Part shown: positions 52,645 to 64,000 of the stretch, in pieces
Numbering within the stretch: the stretch's first letter is position 1
Layout: the number at the start of each line of letters is the position of its first letter
NCBI GenBank assembly: GCA_001466705.2
Contig: LATX02000219.1
Span: forward strand, 124,001-188,000
Length of the DNA: 64,000 bases
Reading direction: 5' to 3'
Source: Moniliophthora roreri
Lineage: Eukaryota; Basidiomycota; Agaricomycetes; Agaricales; Marasmiaceae
Position numbers and translations under genes: made by a program
Notes under the pieces: model-generated
What the model was told of the DNA's origin: nothing
Database searches by the model: none
The model's input: only the letters and a program-made list of their open reading frames with translations

Positions 52645-55600
52645 ATGCCTCCATCAAGAATCGTCGCGACTTTCTACCCATCTTCCTCAGTAATATCGTC
52701 TACGGCATGCTCGCTATCGACCAGAGGCACCCGTCACCTCGTCGTGGGCAAATTGAACGCCATTACAGTCTATTCTATTCTGCCTGATAAGCTTCAGCTC
52801 ACATGCTCGTATGAGTTGACTGGAAAGCTCAAGACGATCAAAGCAATTCCTGTTTCTGTCAGTATCGACCTTTGGGTTGTATCCCAGTTAAATATACTGA
52901 CCAATTTATGTCAAGGGATCACATCGTTCAAATATCCTCGTTCTTCTTGATCACCCGGACCCCGAACTGCTTATTTTTTCCTACACTGATATTGACCCAG
53001 ACGCGAATGTGGGTCGGCTGGAGCTCCGGTCAAGAGATGATTTGTATGAACGCGGGTGTAGGCCAGCGGAGCACTGCACAGATGTGATTGTCCATCCCAA
53101 TGGCAAAGTCGCAGCAGTTAGCTGCTACGGAGGGCGGTTGAAGATTTTGACATTGAAAGCGGGCTGCATTGATATGCAAACGGACGTTCAGTACGTGTTC
53201 ACAAAAGTAGTTTGACCCAGCTCATTCGTTCACCTACATCAGGATCGGAGAAATCAATCTACTCAGCCTTGCATTCCTTCCTGTTCCCGACCCAAGCTAT
53301 GCCCTTGCACTCCTTCATGTCGACCATAAGGAGCAACTCCATCTTCTTTCCAGGGACCTCTCTGTCGACAAGAATGGTATCGACCTGTCACTTGAACTGT
53401 CCGTTGTTCTTCCGCCTACCACCATTTCCCTGAAGACCCATCCGTTCCCTACCGAGATATTACCCCAACTTGTCTCAATAGCACCGCAAGCTGACTTCTT
53501 GGGGGGCATACTAATCTTGGGGGGGAAAAAGATAACTCTATTCGAGCTCTCGACAATAGAATCACAACTTCTTCACAAAGGGAAAAGGAAAAGATTGGAC
53601 AAGCGCAAATCGGGTCAAGATGAGGATGACCAGGAAAAGGCCAAGCAGAAGGAGAAGGAACGTGAACAGAAGAAGAGGACACCAACGGCTGAGGTTGAAT
53701 GGCCGTGGAGCCAAGTCTCTGCGTAGGTGCTTGGAAATCATACGCCCTTATACTTCGTTGACGTCCCGTTCTATCCAGTGTGTGTCCTCTTGGTGATAAC
53801 TCAGCAAAGTTCCTTGTTGGAGACACCTTTGGTCGTCTGGCTCTCCTTTCTGCAGAAAATCTCAAACGGGAATTTCTCCTCCTGTTACCGATTGGAGAGG
53901 TGCAGTGTAACACTTAATAACCTTCAGAAAAAAAGTCCACTAACTATATGCCCAGACATCACCCGCTCAAACTATCTCATATCTCGACAACCAAGTCCTA
54001 TATATCGGTTCGCATTTCGGCGATTCGCAAGTCATTAAACTCCATCAAAATGGCACTTCCGATACGGAGCCGACGCTTCCTATGCCTCCAGGTATCAAAA
54101 ACCTGCAATCGTCTGATAAGGGTAAAGGGCGAGCAACAGAAGAAGACCACGAGGAGCTGTTTGACGAGTCTTTGCAAAAAAACGGTCGTATTTACAAGCT
54201 GAAGGGCAAATACCTTAGTGTCCTTCACACGTTCGAGAATATCGCACCCATTGCGGATGCTACCTTGGTGGACCTTGACAACAGCGGGCAGGTAAGCTTT
54301 CTTAGTCCGGTCTAACTGAATTTAGCTCACCTGTGCGCTCTCCAGAAACAAATAGTTACATGCTCTGGAGACAGGAGTACTGGCTCGATTAATATAGTCA
54401 GAATGGGCGCAAACTTCCAAGAACTCGCCGCCCTCCCCGGCCTCGAACGAATCACGGGTATCTGGCCAATTCGATCCAGCTTTTATGCAGTGTATGTATT
54501 TTAACTTTCCTTTCAGCAACACCTGACTCAACTTCCTCACCGTCAGAAACCATACTCATATCCTGGCCTCTACCCTTTCAGAAACACATGTCTTCCGCAT
54601 CGAGTCAGGCCACTCACTTTCGTACCTCGATGCAGACAACAGCTTTGCACTGGATGCTCAGACGATTTGCGTTCATAACTTGATTAAAAGAGACACAAGC
54701 AACAAGTGCTTTGACTCGTCCTACGTGATTCAGGTCACTCCCAAAGCCGCATCCATATTAGAGTTCGATACTAGTTCTGGCCAGTGGTGGGAGAAACACG
54801 TTCAGCGCCCGGCCCCGGGTGATACCTACGTTGCCGCGAGTGTCAACTCAAGTCAGGTCCTACTGGCCAGCAGCGGGGGCAATTTGGATGGATATGTCAT
54901 CGAGGTCAACAATAATAGCCCCGTTTTGAGGCCCTGTATGTATGTATAGTTTCTGCTCCATTGAGTTCTTACTTTAAAATTCCATTTTCCAGATTAAAAA
55001 CCCGCCTTGATTACACCGACCACACGCCGTACGTGCGCCCCAGTTCGTCCCACCGACGTTGTTCTCAACATATTTGTACAGAAATGATCCAACTGCAGTT
55101 ACGTACAGGCACTGGCTGCGAACGGAGATTTCAGCGATATCCGTGACTCCTTTGAAGGACTCAGAGGTGTCGACACGTTTCTTTGCCGTGGCTTTCTGGA
55201 CTACAAACCAGATCAAGATATACAAGTACACACCAAATGGCTTCAAGGTCCAGTTTCAGTCGATGCCCCTCCCTGCGACCGTCAGGTCCCTTCTGTTTTA
55301 CGACCTCGGTCTCGGGAAGACCTCAAAGGACAGTGACCATCACCCATGTCTGTTCGCTGGCTTGGCCAATGGCTCAATCGTCTCGTTTTCGTTGTCCTTT
55401 GAATGGAAGACAACAACAAATGACGAGTTCATGGTCTTAAGAGGACTAAAGGATATGAAGATAGTATCGCTCGGGGAAACTCCAGTCTCCTTGAGTGCGT
55501 GCCCAGTCAAAGGCAAGCGTGCAGTGATCGCCACAGGAACTCGGACCGCAGTATTGACTTGGGAAAGGTCCCGAGTACGCCACTCCCCTGTTACACTAAA

Positions 55601-57293
55601 GGTGCGAGTATTCTTTGTTTATCACAATTGTTATGCTGAACATGCCCTGATACCAGGACGTAACGGCTGTGCATGCCTTGGATGCGGTAAACTACCCAGC
55701 CTCCCTGATATTAGCGAACGCAACTGGCATTAAAATTGGACGAGTCCAAGATACCGACAAGATGCATATTCGTTCAGTGAGGTTGCTGCTAGGATCCCTA
55801 AAGTCCTATAATAACACGTATTCAGATCCCTCTCGGCTTGGACAAACCCTATAAGATTGCTCATGTCCCATCCCTCAAAGCATTTGGTGTGGTCACTGAT
55901 CGAACCGAACCCTTCAGACCCGGCGAAGCGGACACCGTTCTCAGTTCTCTCAAGCTTATTGACGATCAAAATTTCAAGAGTGAGTGTTGCGCGAATCTGT
56001 TAGCCTGTTCTGACGAATCTTCGTAGCCATTTCTTCCTACGAATGTAGCGGAAATGAACAAGCCATGTCTCTGTCAACGATCAGCTTGTCCATCGCCGAT
56101 GAGGATGAGAGCTTCTTTTGCTTGGGTACTGCTGTAATCAATCCCCAGGAAGTCGAGCCCCGCCGTGGTCGGATCGTGGTTCTGGGAGCTCATCAAGCCA
56201 AGTCACTTTCTGTGTCCGTCAGCGAAGAAGTTGGTGGATGTGTGTATGCTCTGACTACAATCAGCGGGCTGCTCGCCGCTGCTGTGAATTCTTCGGTTAG
56301 TTAAGCCCATGATATTTCGGTTTTTCGTTCCTGACCGATGCCCAGGTTGTCCTCTTTCATCTGGATACGTCCCGGGATGAAAATACTGGCGTCATTATCG
56401 TCAACAAATTGCACAGAATTTCCGAGTGGAACCACAATTATCTCGTCACTAATATAGTCAGCTACGGCGACAATCTCATCGTGTCCGATCAATTCTGTTC
56501 CGTATCGCTATTGCAGCTCTCGGACGGGAACAAATTGATGACGCTTGCTCGGGACTTTTCTCCACTTTGGCCTCTTAGTATAGAGGCATTCAGCGAAAAA
56601 CAGATCATTGGAGCCGATGTGAGTCATATCTTGTCAAACGACATACCTACGCTAATACGCTGTTCTTCAGTACTCCATGAATCTATTCTCTTTCACAATG
56701 AAGCAGTCGGGTGGGAGGAAAGTCCTGAGGCGTGATGGATACTATCATCTCGGTGAAGGAGTCACCAGGTTCTTACGAGGTATTTTGACATGCTTCTGTT
56801 CTGATTGACACGCTGACTGGTGTTGGCGCAGGTTCAGTTACCTTGCCTACAGAAACTACAACGGAGAGTGGAATGTACCCAACGCATCTCTTCTGTACCG
56901 CATCGGGCCGTATAGGCGTCATCATCGATATATCTGACGACCAGTTGTCCAATGACCTGTCGCTCCTCGAAAAAGGTCTAACCAGTCTTCAAATTGACAA
57001 GGGCCAAGAAAGTCACGCAAAGTAGGCGGTTTCAATATGTCTCCAGGATACTAGCTGATTACGGCCTTCCAAGGCATCGTGCACCTAGAGATTCTAGAGG
57101 ACGTACTGATGCAGCCGAGGCTGCATATGGCTTCATAGATGGAGATTATCTTGAAAAGCTTCTCACTTTTATGGATGAATCTCCAGAGGAGGAAGTTGAC
57201 AAGGTTTTCAATACTTCGGTTGAGGGATTGTGCGTCACATCAGAGAGGGGGAAAATTCGCAAAGCACTGGAAAGTCTTCAAAATATGCATTGA
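52645..57293 (+). CDS. DDB1: DDB1-like WD40 scaffold protein (CUL4 adaptor)
   Basis: A multi-exon gene of roughly 1,150-1,200 residues. The start MPPSRIVATFYPSSSVISST matches the usual opening of fungal DDB1. First exons are 52645-52857, 52916-53190 and 53243-53722. Further diagnostic parts are HRSNILVLLDHPDPELLIFS, LGDNSAKFLVGDTFGRLALL, LYIGSHFGDSQVIKLH, KQIVTCSGDRSTGSINIVRM, LPGLERITGIWPIRSSFYAV, KMHIRSV, DGYYHLGEGVTRFLRGSV and AAYGFIDGDYLEKLL near the C-terminus. DDB1 has three beta-propellers and links substrate receptors to CUL4 ubiquitin ligases in DNA damage response and heterochromatin control. A Lys/Glu-rich insert (about 53,575-53,690) is not part of the conserved fold. RSE1 and CPSF160 are relatives, but the above words favour DDB1. 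Middle exon limits are approximate. Confidence 0.85.
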
Positions 57294-57492
57294 TTGGGGA
57301 TATGTATGAAGTCAAATATGAACAAAGTTTGCAAATGTATCATTAGGCGCTATGAAGGTGTATACTATTTGAAGATCCAGGATATTTGGTCATGGCAGGG
57401 TCGTTACAACATCGTATCGTAAAGTGGTTTGAAAGGTATGACAACAAACAGGCTGAAGCCTACAATGTATATTGTCCGTGCAAATAAATAGT
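57294..57492. other. Convergent 3' ends of DDB1 and exchanger genes
   Basis: 199 bp of shared 3' flanking sequence. No further feature seen. Confidence 0.5.
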
Positions 57493-60400
57493 TTACCGAG
57501 AACTGAAGTACCAGCGGGCATACTCCAAGAATGTTAAAGAGTTGAACTCTTGGACGGCGGCTTTGGAGGTCCTTCCAACCTCAGCTTCCAGGTCGTCGAT
57601 ATCAGGAGCATAATAAAATCCGGCGGCAAGAACAAGGTAACTAGTGAAATCGATAAGTGCCAATAGAATAACATAGAAAAGCGGAGGCTTGCCTGAGAAT
57701 AAGAATACTGCCTCTGTGATAGTTACTCTTTGCTTCAATGTACGTGTACGTCAACAAAAACATTGAGAGAATGATCGATATGACGTCCCATCTCGGGAAA
57801 ATCAGACTAATCGAGGTGAAATCAGTGAACAGATAACAGTACAATTTCAGAGATTACCTACGTGAATGTATACGCAACCTGTCCCATCTTCTCAGGTGCA
57901 TACCATGCGGAGAAGGCGACCATAGCTGGAATTTGGAGCAGACAAACTTGCAAGGCGTAGGCAGAACCAATTTCCATACTGTTTTAATCGTCAGCACTGG
58001 CATCGAATAACGACAGGAAGATGTTCACCTCAGGGCAATATTTCCGTTGAGAGCGAAGGACATTGCATTCATGAACTCCGTAGTGTTGGGTACCAGAGCG
58101 AACAGAGTAATACCAAGGAACTTCTCGTCCAGGCCAGAGTCGGACAAGATGACGTCGACCACATCGACAAGAATTTCTAGAACACCGTTGTCAATAACAC
58201 TGCTGAACCATTTTCGGCATGAGGAACGAACCTGCGATGACGGCGTAAAGAGCTGTACATGCCAACAGCACGCTAGCACTGGTGAACCGACTCCATGAAG
58301 GTGCGTCATGGCCACCATGGCCTCCTTCAGCACCTTCAGCTTCCATCGCATGAGATCCACGGAGCCTTCCGGGCATGTTATGAGTCTGCTGATGACGCAA
58401 CGCACTGACTGTCGCGACTGCAACAGCACGAGTAAAGTCGTCTGTAGTCATGGTTTCTGGGAGTTGAAGCGGTTGCAAATCAGTGTTTTTGACTGCATGG
58501 TCCACGCTCTCCAAAAGGGGTGTATAGCCCGTATAGCCCGGATGCGCAACAGGAGCGGGTGCATAGGAAACACGGCGGGGTATCACCGGAGAGGATCGAC
58601 CTCCACTCCTTGAGCTTTCAGGTTGAGACGGCTCTCGGGTTACAGGGGTTTGAGGACGGGAATTTGACATCGTTTCGCGGTTGCCGATGCTGCTTGCTTT
58701 GCGTTTCAACTGCTGTCCAGCACTTTGTACGTGAGATTGTACCCTCTGATAAAGCGATTGACGATTGCTATGAACCGGTAAGTCTAAAGGATGTTGCAGC
58801 AAATGTTGAGGATTTTGCCAAATCTGAGATGCATGGGTTCTGAGGGAGAACCACAGACCGATGAGATATGACTGAATTACGGAGTACCGATATTAGAACC
58901 AATGTCAAGCTGAGAACGTTCAACTTACGAAAAGCAGAATGATTGCGCAATAGTACATGAAGCGCTTGACAGTAGACTGGTAAAAAGGATCATCGACAGG
59001 GTCAGGATGTTTGTAGTAGCATTGGTCACATATCCATGGTTTATTGGCTTGTCCAAGTCCTGATGAAGATGGGCATCCTTTACAGATTAATTGGAACTAG
59101 AGGGTAGCAGTCGGTCACTCAAAGAAATAAACAGGCCCATGTAAAGACTCACGTTTCCATACGTCTGATAGAACAGGGTCGGTGCCAACACACCAATAAT
59201 TGCCATGATCAACATCATACTAGTAACACCAGCACTCTTCGCATTGAACTTTTGTTCCTTACGCCGAAGCGCGCTGCTGACCATACTGGCACCTGGCATA
59301 AGCAAGACGCCAGCAAGAATGCTTCCAATGATTGATCCTTCCACCAAATGTCCCTTTCCTTGCGAAAGCATCAAGGAATAAAGGACAATTTCGATGATGG
59401 AACCGAATGTCGCATTGATGACTGCACCCATACCAATGGACGACTGTGCCGAGATAGATGCAACAGCCATACCGATGAAGTACGAAAGGGGAATGACGCT
59501 AAGAAGGCCCATAGTGAAGATCAGGCCTTGAGAGGCCACGACCGCTAGAAACTTGGGTACGTGTCTGCCTTCCTCTTCAAGTTCTTCAAGCCAAGTCAGG
59601 AGGACGGCCCAGTCGAATATGACAAAGAACACGACTGCCATCAAGTTTACGAACATGATGTTGACTCCACCAACCGTGTACTTGTAATACTTCCAACCAA
59701 CTGCACGATACGTGCACAGAAGAACGGCAGACTCGGAGGATCCCGGAGCGACTTGTCCTTGTGTCAATCTCCTATGCTTCACAGAGAACTGTATAGTAGG
59801 AGCCGTTGTGCTATCAGTGGCATTCGATGCTGGTTCTTCAGATGCTACGATGACCAACGGAGGTGCAGCGCAGAATCGGAGTGTTTCTGGCTGCTCGAAA
59901 ATGTGTTTAATTAAAGCCCAGTTGAGCTTGGCCATGGGAATGGTGACGACGAGTCCCCAGCAAACGAGGCAAACGACGAGCATCAATGGTGCGATAACGC
60001 AAACAAAGGCAAGCCAGAAGCATGCTTTCCCCAAGATATCACTCTCGTGGGGACTCTGTTTGCTGAAGCCAATGGATGAAGAAGCTGCTGCGGCTTCGGA
60101 AGTTTGGACGACGCCATAAGACTTGGCGGAGGCATTACGTGTCGCACGTCCTAAAAGTGAGGTGTTCTCCCCGGGAACTTCAACCGGGTTCCATGACATC
60201 GTGTGGACGTGCTGAGGACTCTCCGGTTGCGGTTGTTGAGAAGAAGCGCGTAGGGTATCATGCGACTCTTCGTCGTTGCCTCTAACGGTATGGGTATCTG
60301 ATCCACTGCTTGTATTCCTTTCGTGATCCCTGAAATTCTCGTCCTCTTCGAGATGATCAGAGCGACCTTCCACGTATTTTCCAAAAGGCCACGCAATGTA

Positions 60401-61147
60401 CCATCCCAGTCCGAAAACAAGTCGCGAGTATTGTTTGCCACCTTGTGGTACAAAGTAAAGTAGGGCGGAAATCGTGAAACAGACGAGTGATAACCACCAT
60501 CCAAACACGACGACCCAAAATAAATTACCAGGCAAAAGATGACGCTCTGCCTGTGCGGAAGGAATGGAATGAAGAGCTGATTCAGCAGTACGGGTGATGG
60601 AACGGGATTTTTTGTATAAAGCTGGTTTCCAGATGGGCAAGCCGAAAGGGTGCTCGACGTTGATAAGAGACTGACGCTCCTTGAGGGTGATGGGGTCTTC
60701 GTCGTCTCTTTCTTCCGCTGAAGGAGTGTCGTCGTCACGTTCGTTGTTGTGCTCCTGATCTTTGTTCACAACCGCAGCCTTCCCGCGTTTGCTTGGACGA
60801 TCCCTCTCCTCTCTTTCCTCATCACCGTCATACTCGTCGGCCTCGCTCAACGTATCATCCTTAAAACCCCGGGCATTCGAGCTGACACTTGTGCTTCTAT
60901 GCCCACGGTTGACCGAGTGGGCAGATGAACTTCGCATGAGAATTGGCGCTGGCGGAAGGTGTCTGGACGTTGGCGACGACTGCGAGAAATATGAAGTGCC
61001 CTGATTGTGATGCGAAGGCGTCTCGGCAGCAGACCACTGCGAGCCGGTATGGCTAAGGGACCTATGAAGATGGCTGAAAGGGGTGGGCGTGGAGGACACG
61101 GCATTGTTTTCACCGTCCTCGGGCGTGGGAGACGGAAGACTGGACAT
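57493..61147 (-). CDS. VNX1/YNL321W-type cation/H+ exchanger
   Basis: A large multi-exon gene; exon 1 is 59153-61147 (665 codons) and the stop is at 57493-57495. The cytosolic N-terminus of about 170 residues is Ser/Pro-rich, followed by the conserved LINVEHPFGLPIWKPALYKK. Two Na/Ca-exchanger repeats are recognisable. The first has GAVINATFGSIIEIVLYSLM and GKGHLVEGSIIGSILAGVLL; the second has TLFALVPNTTEFMNAMSFAL and ALSMEIGSAYALQVCLLQIP. Between them a Cys-containing segment (CDQCYYKHPDPVDDPFYQ), a helix pair and a long Ser/Pro-rich cytosolic loop are inserted. This layout fits the YNL321W/VNX1 branch of the CaCA family, a vacuolar Na+,K+/H+ exchanger in yeast. Many annotators call it a calcium/proton exchanger. 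Substrate is not readable from sequence. Confidence 0.85.
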
Positions 61148-61454
61148 GGCCAGGAGTAGAATGAGCTCGCCGGTGGCAGAAAGTTTGATGGAGCTTCGAG
61201 TTAGTCGTCGTCCAGCAACAAGAGAAGATCAGCAGCTCGAGGCCCCAGTCGCGCCAAATACGTATGTCCCTCGGCAAATTCCGCGTAGGATCTAATCTAA
61301 TCTCAAAATTTGGTATGAAGCTCAAAACTACAGTAGTCAAAGTATCGCCATAAAGGTAGGTAGTATGTAAAGCAAGAAGTAGTTTGTAATCAGCAGCATC
61401 AAAAAGCAACCCTAAATCCACCACAAAATATGCACAGCCAGTGTGTAGATCCCA
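61148..61454. other. Promoter region of the exchanger gene
   Basis: 307 bp between the exchanger start and the end of the next minus-strand gene. No open frame of interest. Confidence 0.45.
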
Positions 61455-63529
61455 TCATTTCCTCATCAGTTTTTCATGAAGTTGGGCACCTTTCAGTTTG
61501 GCTCGGAGGTAGTCTAACCGAGCTTCGTAGCGTTGGGAGACCTCTTCCCTTCGCCGTCGAATGTCGTCCATCTCGGCATCGAACCCCAATTCATCCTCGC
61601 CCTGTTCATCCACCATAGAAATGAAACTAATTTCGTTCTCCGGGAGTGTGGCCATAGGCAAATGACTAGTGCTTCGAGCAAGATTGACGCTCGAGCTACT
61701 TGCATGCCCTAACTGACCCATATACGAAGGTAGTGCGGGCACGGGGGGAACATGCTTTGATTTCGCAACAGCTGCGCGACCTGCAGATGAAACACTTGAA
61801 AAGGAACCCTTTCGACTCAGCGATCCACGAGAATTACTGCTGACCAGTGAACCACTATTTTTGGATCCCAAATTCTTAGAATAAGAACGATGAACAGATG
61901 GATTGGTGGAGACTGAGAACCCGGAATGAATGGAAAGGACATCACTGTCCGGCTGGAGGTTGTTGGCTCGTGGCACTAATGTTATAGTTGAACCAGGCCT
62001 TGCTCCATCAGTAGTAGCGCGAAGATGTTCGCCCGAGTCGACAACGATTGTTGCAGGACGACTGTTGGTTGTATTTGGCCGCCGCTGCCGCTTGGCTAGC
62101 GTCGTAACCTCTAATCCATTGAAAGCATCCATGAGCCTCTTCTTCTCCGCTTCAACCGCAGCCATCTCCTGTTTGATATCCTTTGATGTGGTAAGATTTG
62201 TCTCATCAAATACATCCCGCACACTCGGGATATATCTTTCGGAAACTGGCGTTCTCGGGAATGAAGAGGGAGGTGGCCCCATATGCCTGAAGCTGGCATT
62301 ACTAGGTCGTACGGGCGTGTGGGGTCGACTCGAATTAAAGTCGAGAGGTGAACGATCAGAGGTTTGACCTGTCTGACGAGATGTTATCGACATAGTGTCT
62401 GCCGGGCGAGATGCCTCTGTATGAACAGAAGAGCTACTTGACTTTTTGCGTAGTGGTTGCAGCTGTGGTTTCGTGGACGTAGTTGAAGTAGCGGAGAATA
62501 CACTGGAGGTGTCAGTGTAATCTCGGGATCCAGAGGCAGTTCTACGACCAGTTGCACGATGAAAGAGGCTCGCAACTCCTGATCTGACAGAGGCCTTTGA
62601 CCGTACAGATGGCGTGCGCGGGAGGTCGACAATAAAGTTTGAAGATGGCCGTGACGAAACAGAGGCTGACTGGAAGGTTAAAAGAGGGCAAGCAACAACA
62701 GTTATCCGCGAGCTCACCACCCTCTGATGGCCCTCTAAAATGACGCCTGGCCGGTACGACTGGAGTCTCTGAAGGAACCGTTGCACTACTGGCAAACCGT
62801 TCGAACAGATTCTGCCTCAGCATCCGGTACTCATCGTCACTACGTCCCGAGAGTCAGTGAAGATATTCGTTCACACTGAGCCGACAACGCACTTTAATAG
62901 TCCCTCTGCGTTCGCGACAGCCAATTCATTCAGTCGTTGAGCAAGCGTCATCCTATCAACAATGACCATGTGAGTTTTTTTTTCATTAATTTCGGTTCCA
63001 TTTCCATGGATACGTACGTGGCGCTATCGGTCTGCTTGCGGGGTGAAGCAGTACTGAGCTTGGTCGGCTCTTGAGTATGTTGAGGTTGGCCCGGCGGGTC
63101 AATTTCGTGCAACTGGGAGGGAGGTAAATCGGGCAATGCCATACTTGACGAGGAAGCTTCGGAAGCCAAAAAGTTTTTTCTGACTGAAGATTTGAGCCTG
63201 CGACCAATTGTACGGTGATTGGAATCATCGCTCTGATGTTTTATCTTTCCAGAGCTCAGAAGGGGTACAGATGCAGCATGTCGGATCGGGGATACTGTAG
63301 GGTGTGATAGGGTTTGTGCAGTTGAAGCATCCTGCGACACAAAAGTAGTATTCGGTCTGTCTTCACGCTCCTTGCCTTTTTGCTTCCCGTACTGAGGAAT
63401 AGTCAGCTCTTGGCCATCAAAGAATGAAGAAGTTTGACGCACAAATCGGGAGCGAATAACCTGGACTACAGTAGTTTTGTCGTCGGGAATATAGTCGTCA
63501 TCGGGCTTCCTTGACGAGAAAAATCCCAT
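61455..63529 (-). CDS. Ser-rich protein with C-terminal coiled coil, function unknown
   Basis: Four exons (63018-63529, 62893-62952, 62718-62839, 61455-62665) with consistent phases give 634 residues. The N-terminus MGFFSSRKPDDDYIPDDKTT and VVQVIRSRFV looks conserved. A central block, MTLAQRLNELAVANAEGLLN then DDEYRMLRQNLFERF, resembles a helical hairpin and is the most ordered part. It is flanked by long Ser/Thr/Pro-rich disordered stretches with basic patches (likely phosphorylated). A C-terminal charged coiled coil follows (EMDDIRRRREEVSQRYEARL). From memory the first two blocks recur in basidiomycete hypothetical proteins, but I know no function. It is divergent from the DUF427 gene. Confidence 0.7.
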
Positions 63530-63861
63530 ATCCTCATTACGTTCGTGTTGGAGTAACCTTTGCTAGGAATTGCTGGGTCTGAACCAGCATAAAGGACAGG
63601 CGTGAAGAAGGAGCGTGTCGGAGGTCGTGCAGGGCCGAATCCACAGCGAACGGAATGAAATACACCTCGGTTAGCGTCAATTCCGTACTTTTTTCTCTTC
63701 TACAATCACTACGCTCGTTATATCGCCTAATACTAGCTTCTGGTACCATTCATGACGATCAGAAATCGCTCAAACAGTCCAGAAAAATTGACACTGCGGC
63801 AGCCGTTCAACACGTGCATTGTGCATCTGACAATTTAAAATCAGCTTACCCTTGAACCAAC
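63530..63861. promoter_or_regulatory. Divergent promoter region, coiled-coil gene and DUF427 gene
   Basis: 332 bp between two outward-facing ATGs (63529 minus, 63862 plus). Both genes must share this space for their control elements. No clear TATA box was found. Confidence 0.4.
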
Positions 63862-63983
63862 ATGAAGGTCACACTCGACGGAAATGTGCTTGCAGAATCC
63901 GACGAAACTGTCGTCATCGAGGGCAACCATTACTTCCCACCGTCATCGATCAAGAAGGAGTACTTTACCGACTCGTCTACTAG
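63862..63983 (+). CDS. DUF427-domain protein, first exon only
   Basis: The first exon of 122 nt starts MKVTLDGNVLAESDETVVIE and goes on to GNHYFPPSSIKKEYFT, the characteristic opening of DUF427 (beta-tent fold) proteins. These are small proteins of unknown function widespread in bacteria and fungi. The exon ends at a GTAAGA donor at 63984; the rest of the gene lies beyond the window. Confidence 0.75.
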
Positions 63984-64000
63984 GTAAGAGGCTTTCAAAT

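Overview
The window is eukaryotic and almost certainly from a mushroom-forming basidiomycete (Agaricomycetes). Genes are split by introns of about 45-60 nt with GT...AG ends, and the families are fungal: a HET-domain protein, a fungal seven-helix membrane protein, She9/Mdm33, a VNX1-type cation exchanger, a fungal P450 reductase and Ty1/copia elements. It divides sharply into a repeat-rich left half and a gene-dense right half.

Region 1 (1-16.9 kb) is old, CpG-poor repeat sequence. It holds two foldback (MITE-like) elements, a decayed Ty1/copia element on the minus strand (3' LTR 1867-2381, coding relics to about 9.5 kb), an AT-rich stretch without recognisable genes, a RecQ-like helicase pseudogene (about 12.96-14.61 kb) and a convergent unidentified Pro/Ser-rich and acidic ORF relic (15.17-16.7 kb). 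Several in-frame TGA codons look like mutated CGA. CpG becomes normal near 16.8 kb.

Region 2 (16.9-23.9 kb) has normal base composition but few genes: a small secreted eight-cysteine protein (18176-18518), a shattered coding relic (20.2-21.5 kb) and a multi-exon membrane protein on the minus strand (22058-23603).

Region 3 (23.9-35.5 kb) is a younger Ty1/copia element on the minus strand. The assembly is broken here: single N bases at 26718, 28351, 33923, 35501 and 39199 join pieces, most of which repeat their neighbour's sequence, so the drawn length of the element is inflated. The element has an unusually long Cys-rich spacer between Gag and protease, which the older element in region 1 also carries.

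Region 4 (35.5-44.4 kb) contains a six-helix membrane protein gene and a convergent HET-domain gene with a perfect-TIR MITE between their 3' ends. The block 35502-39198 is the same as 39200-42896, almost certainly one locus assembled twice.

Region 5 (44.5-64 kb) is a compact block of core genes: a HIT-family protein, a frameshifted methyltransferase-like gene, She9/Mdm33 (mitochondrial inner membrane), a membrane-anchored SET-domain protein, NADPH-cytochrome P450 reductase, DDB1, a VNX1-type cation/H+ exchanger, a Ser-rich coiled-coil protein and the start of a DUF427 protein. Divergent pairs share short promoters (HIT/methyltransferase 96 bp, Mdm33/SET 240 bp, coiled-coil/DUF427 332 bp). No tRNA, rRNA or CRISPR feature was found.
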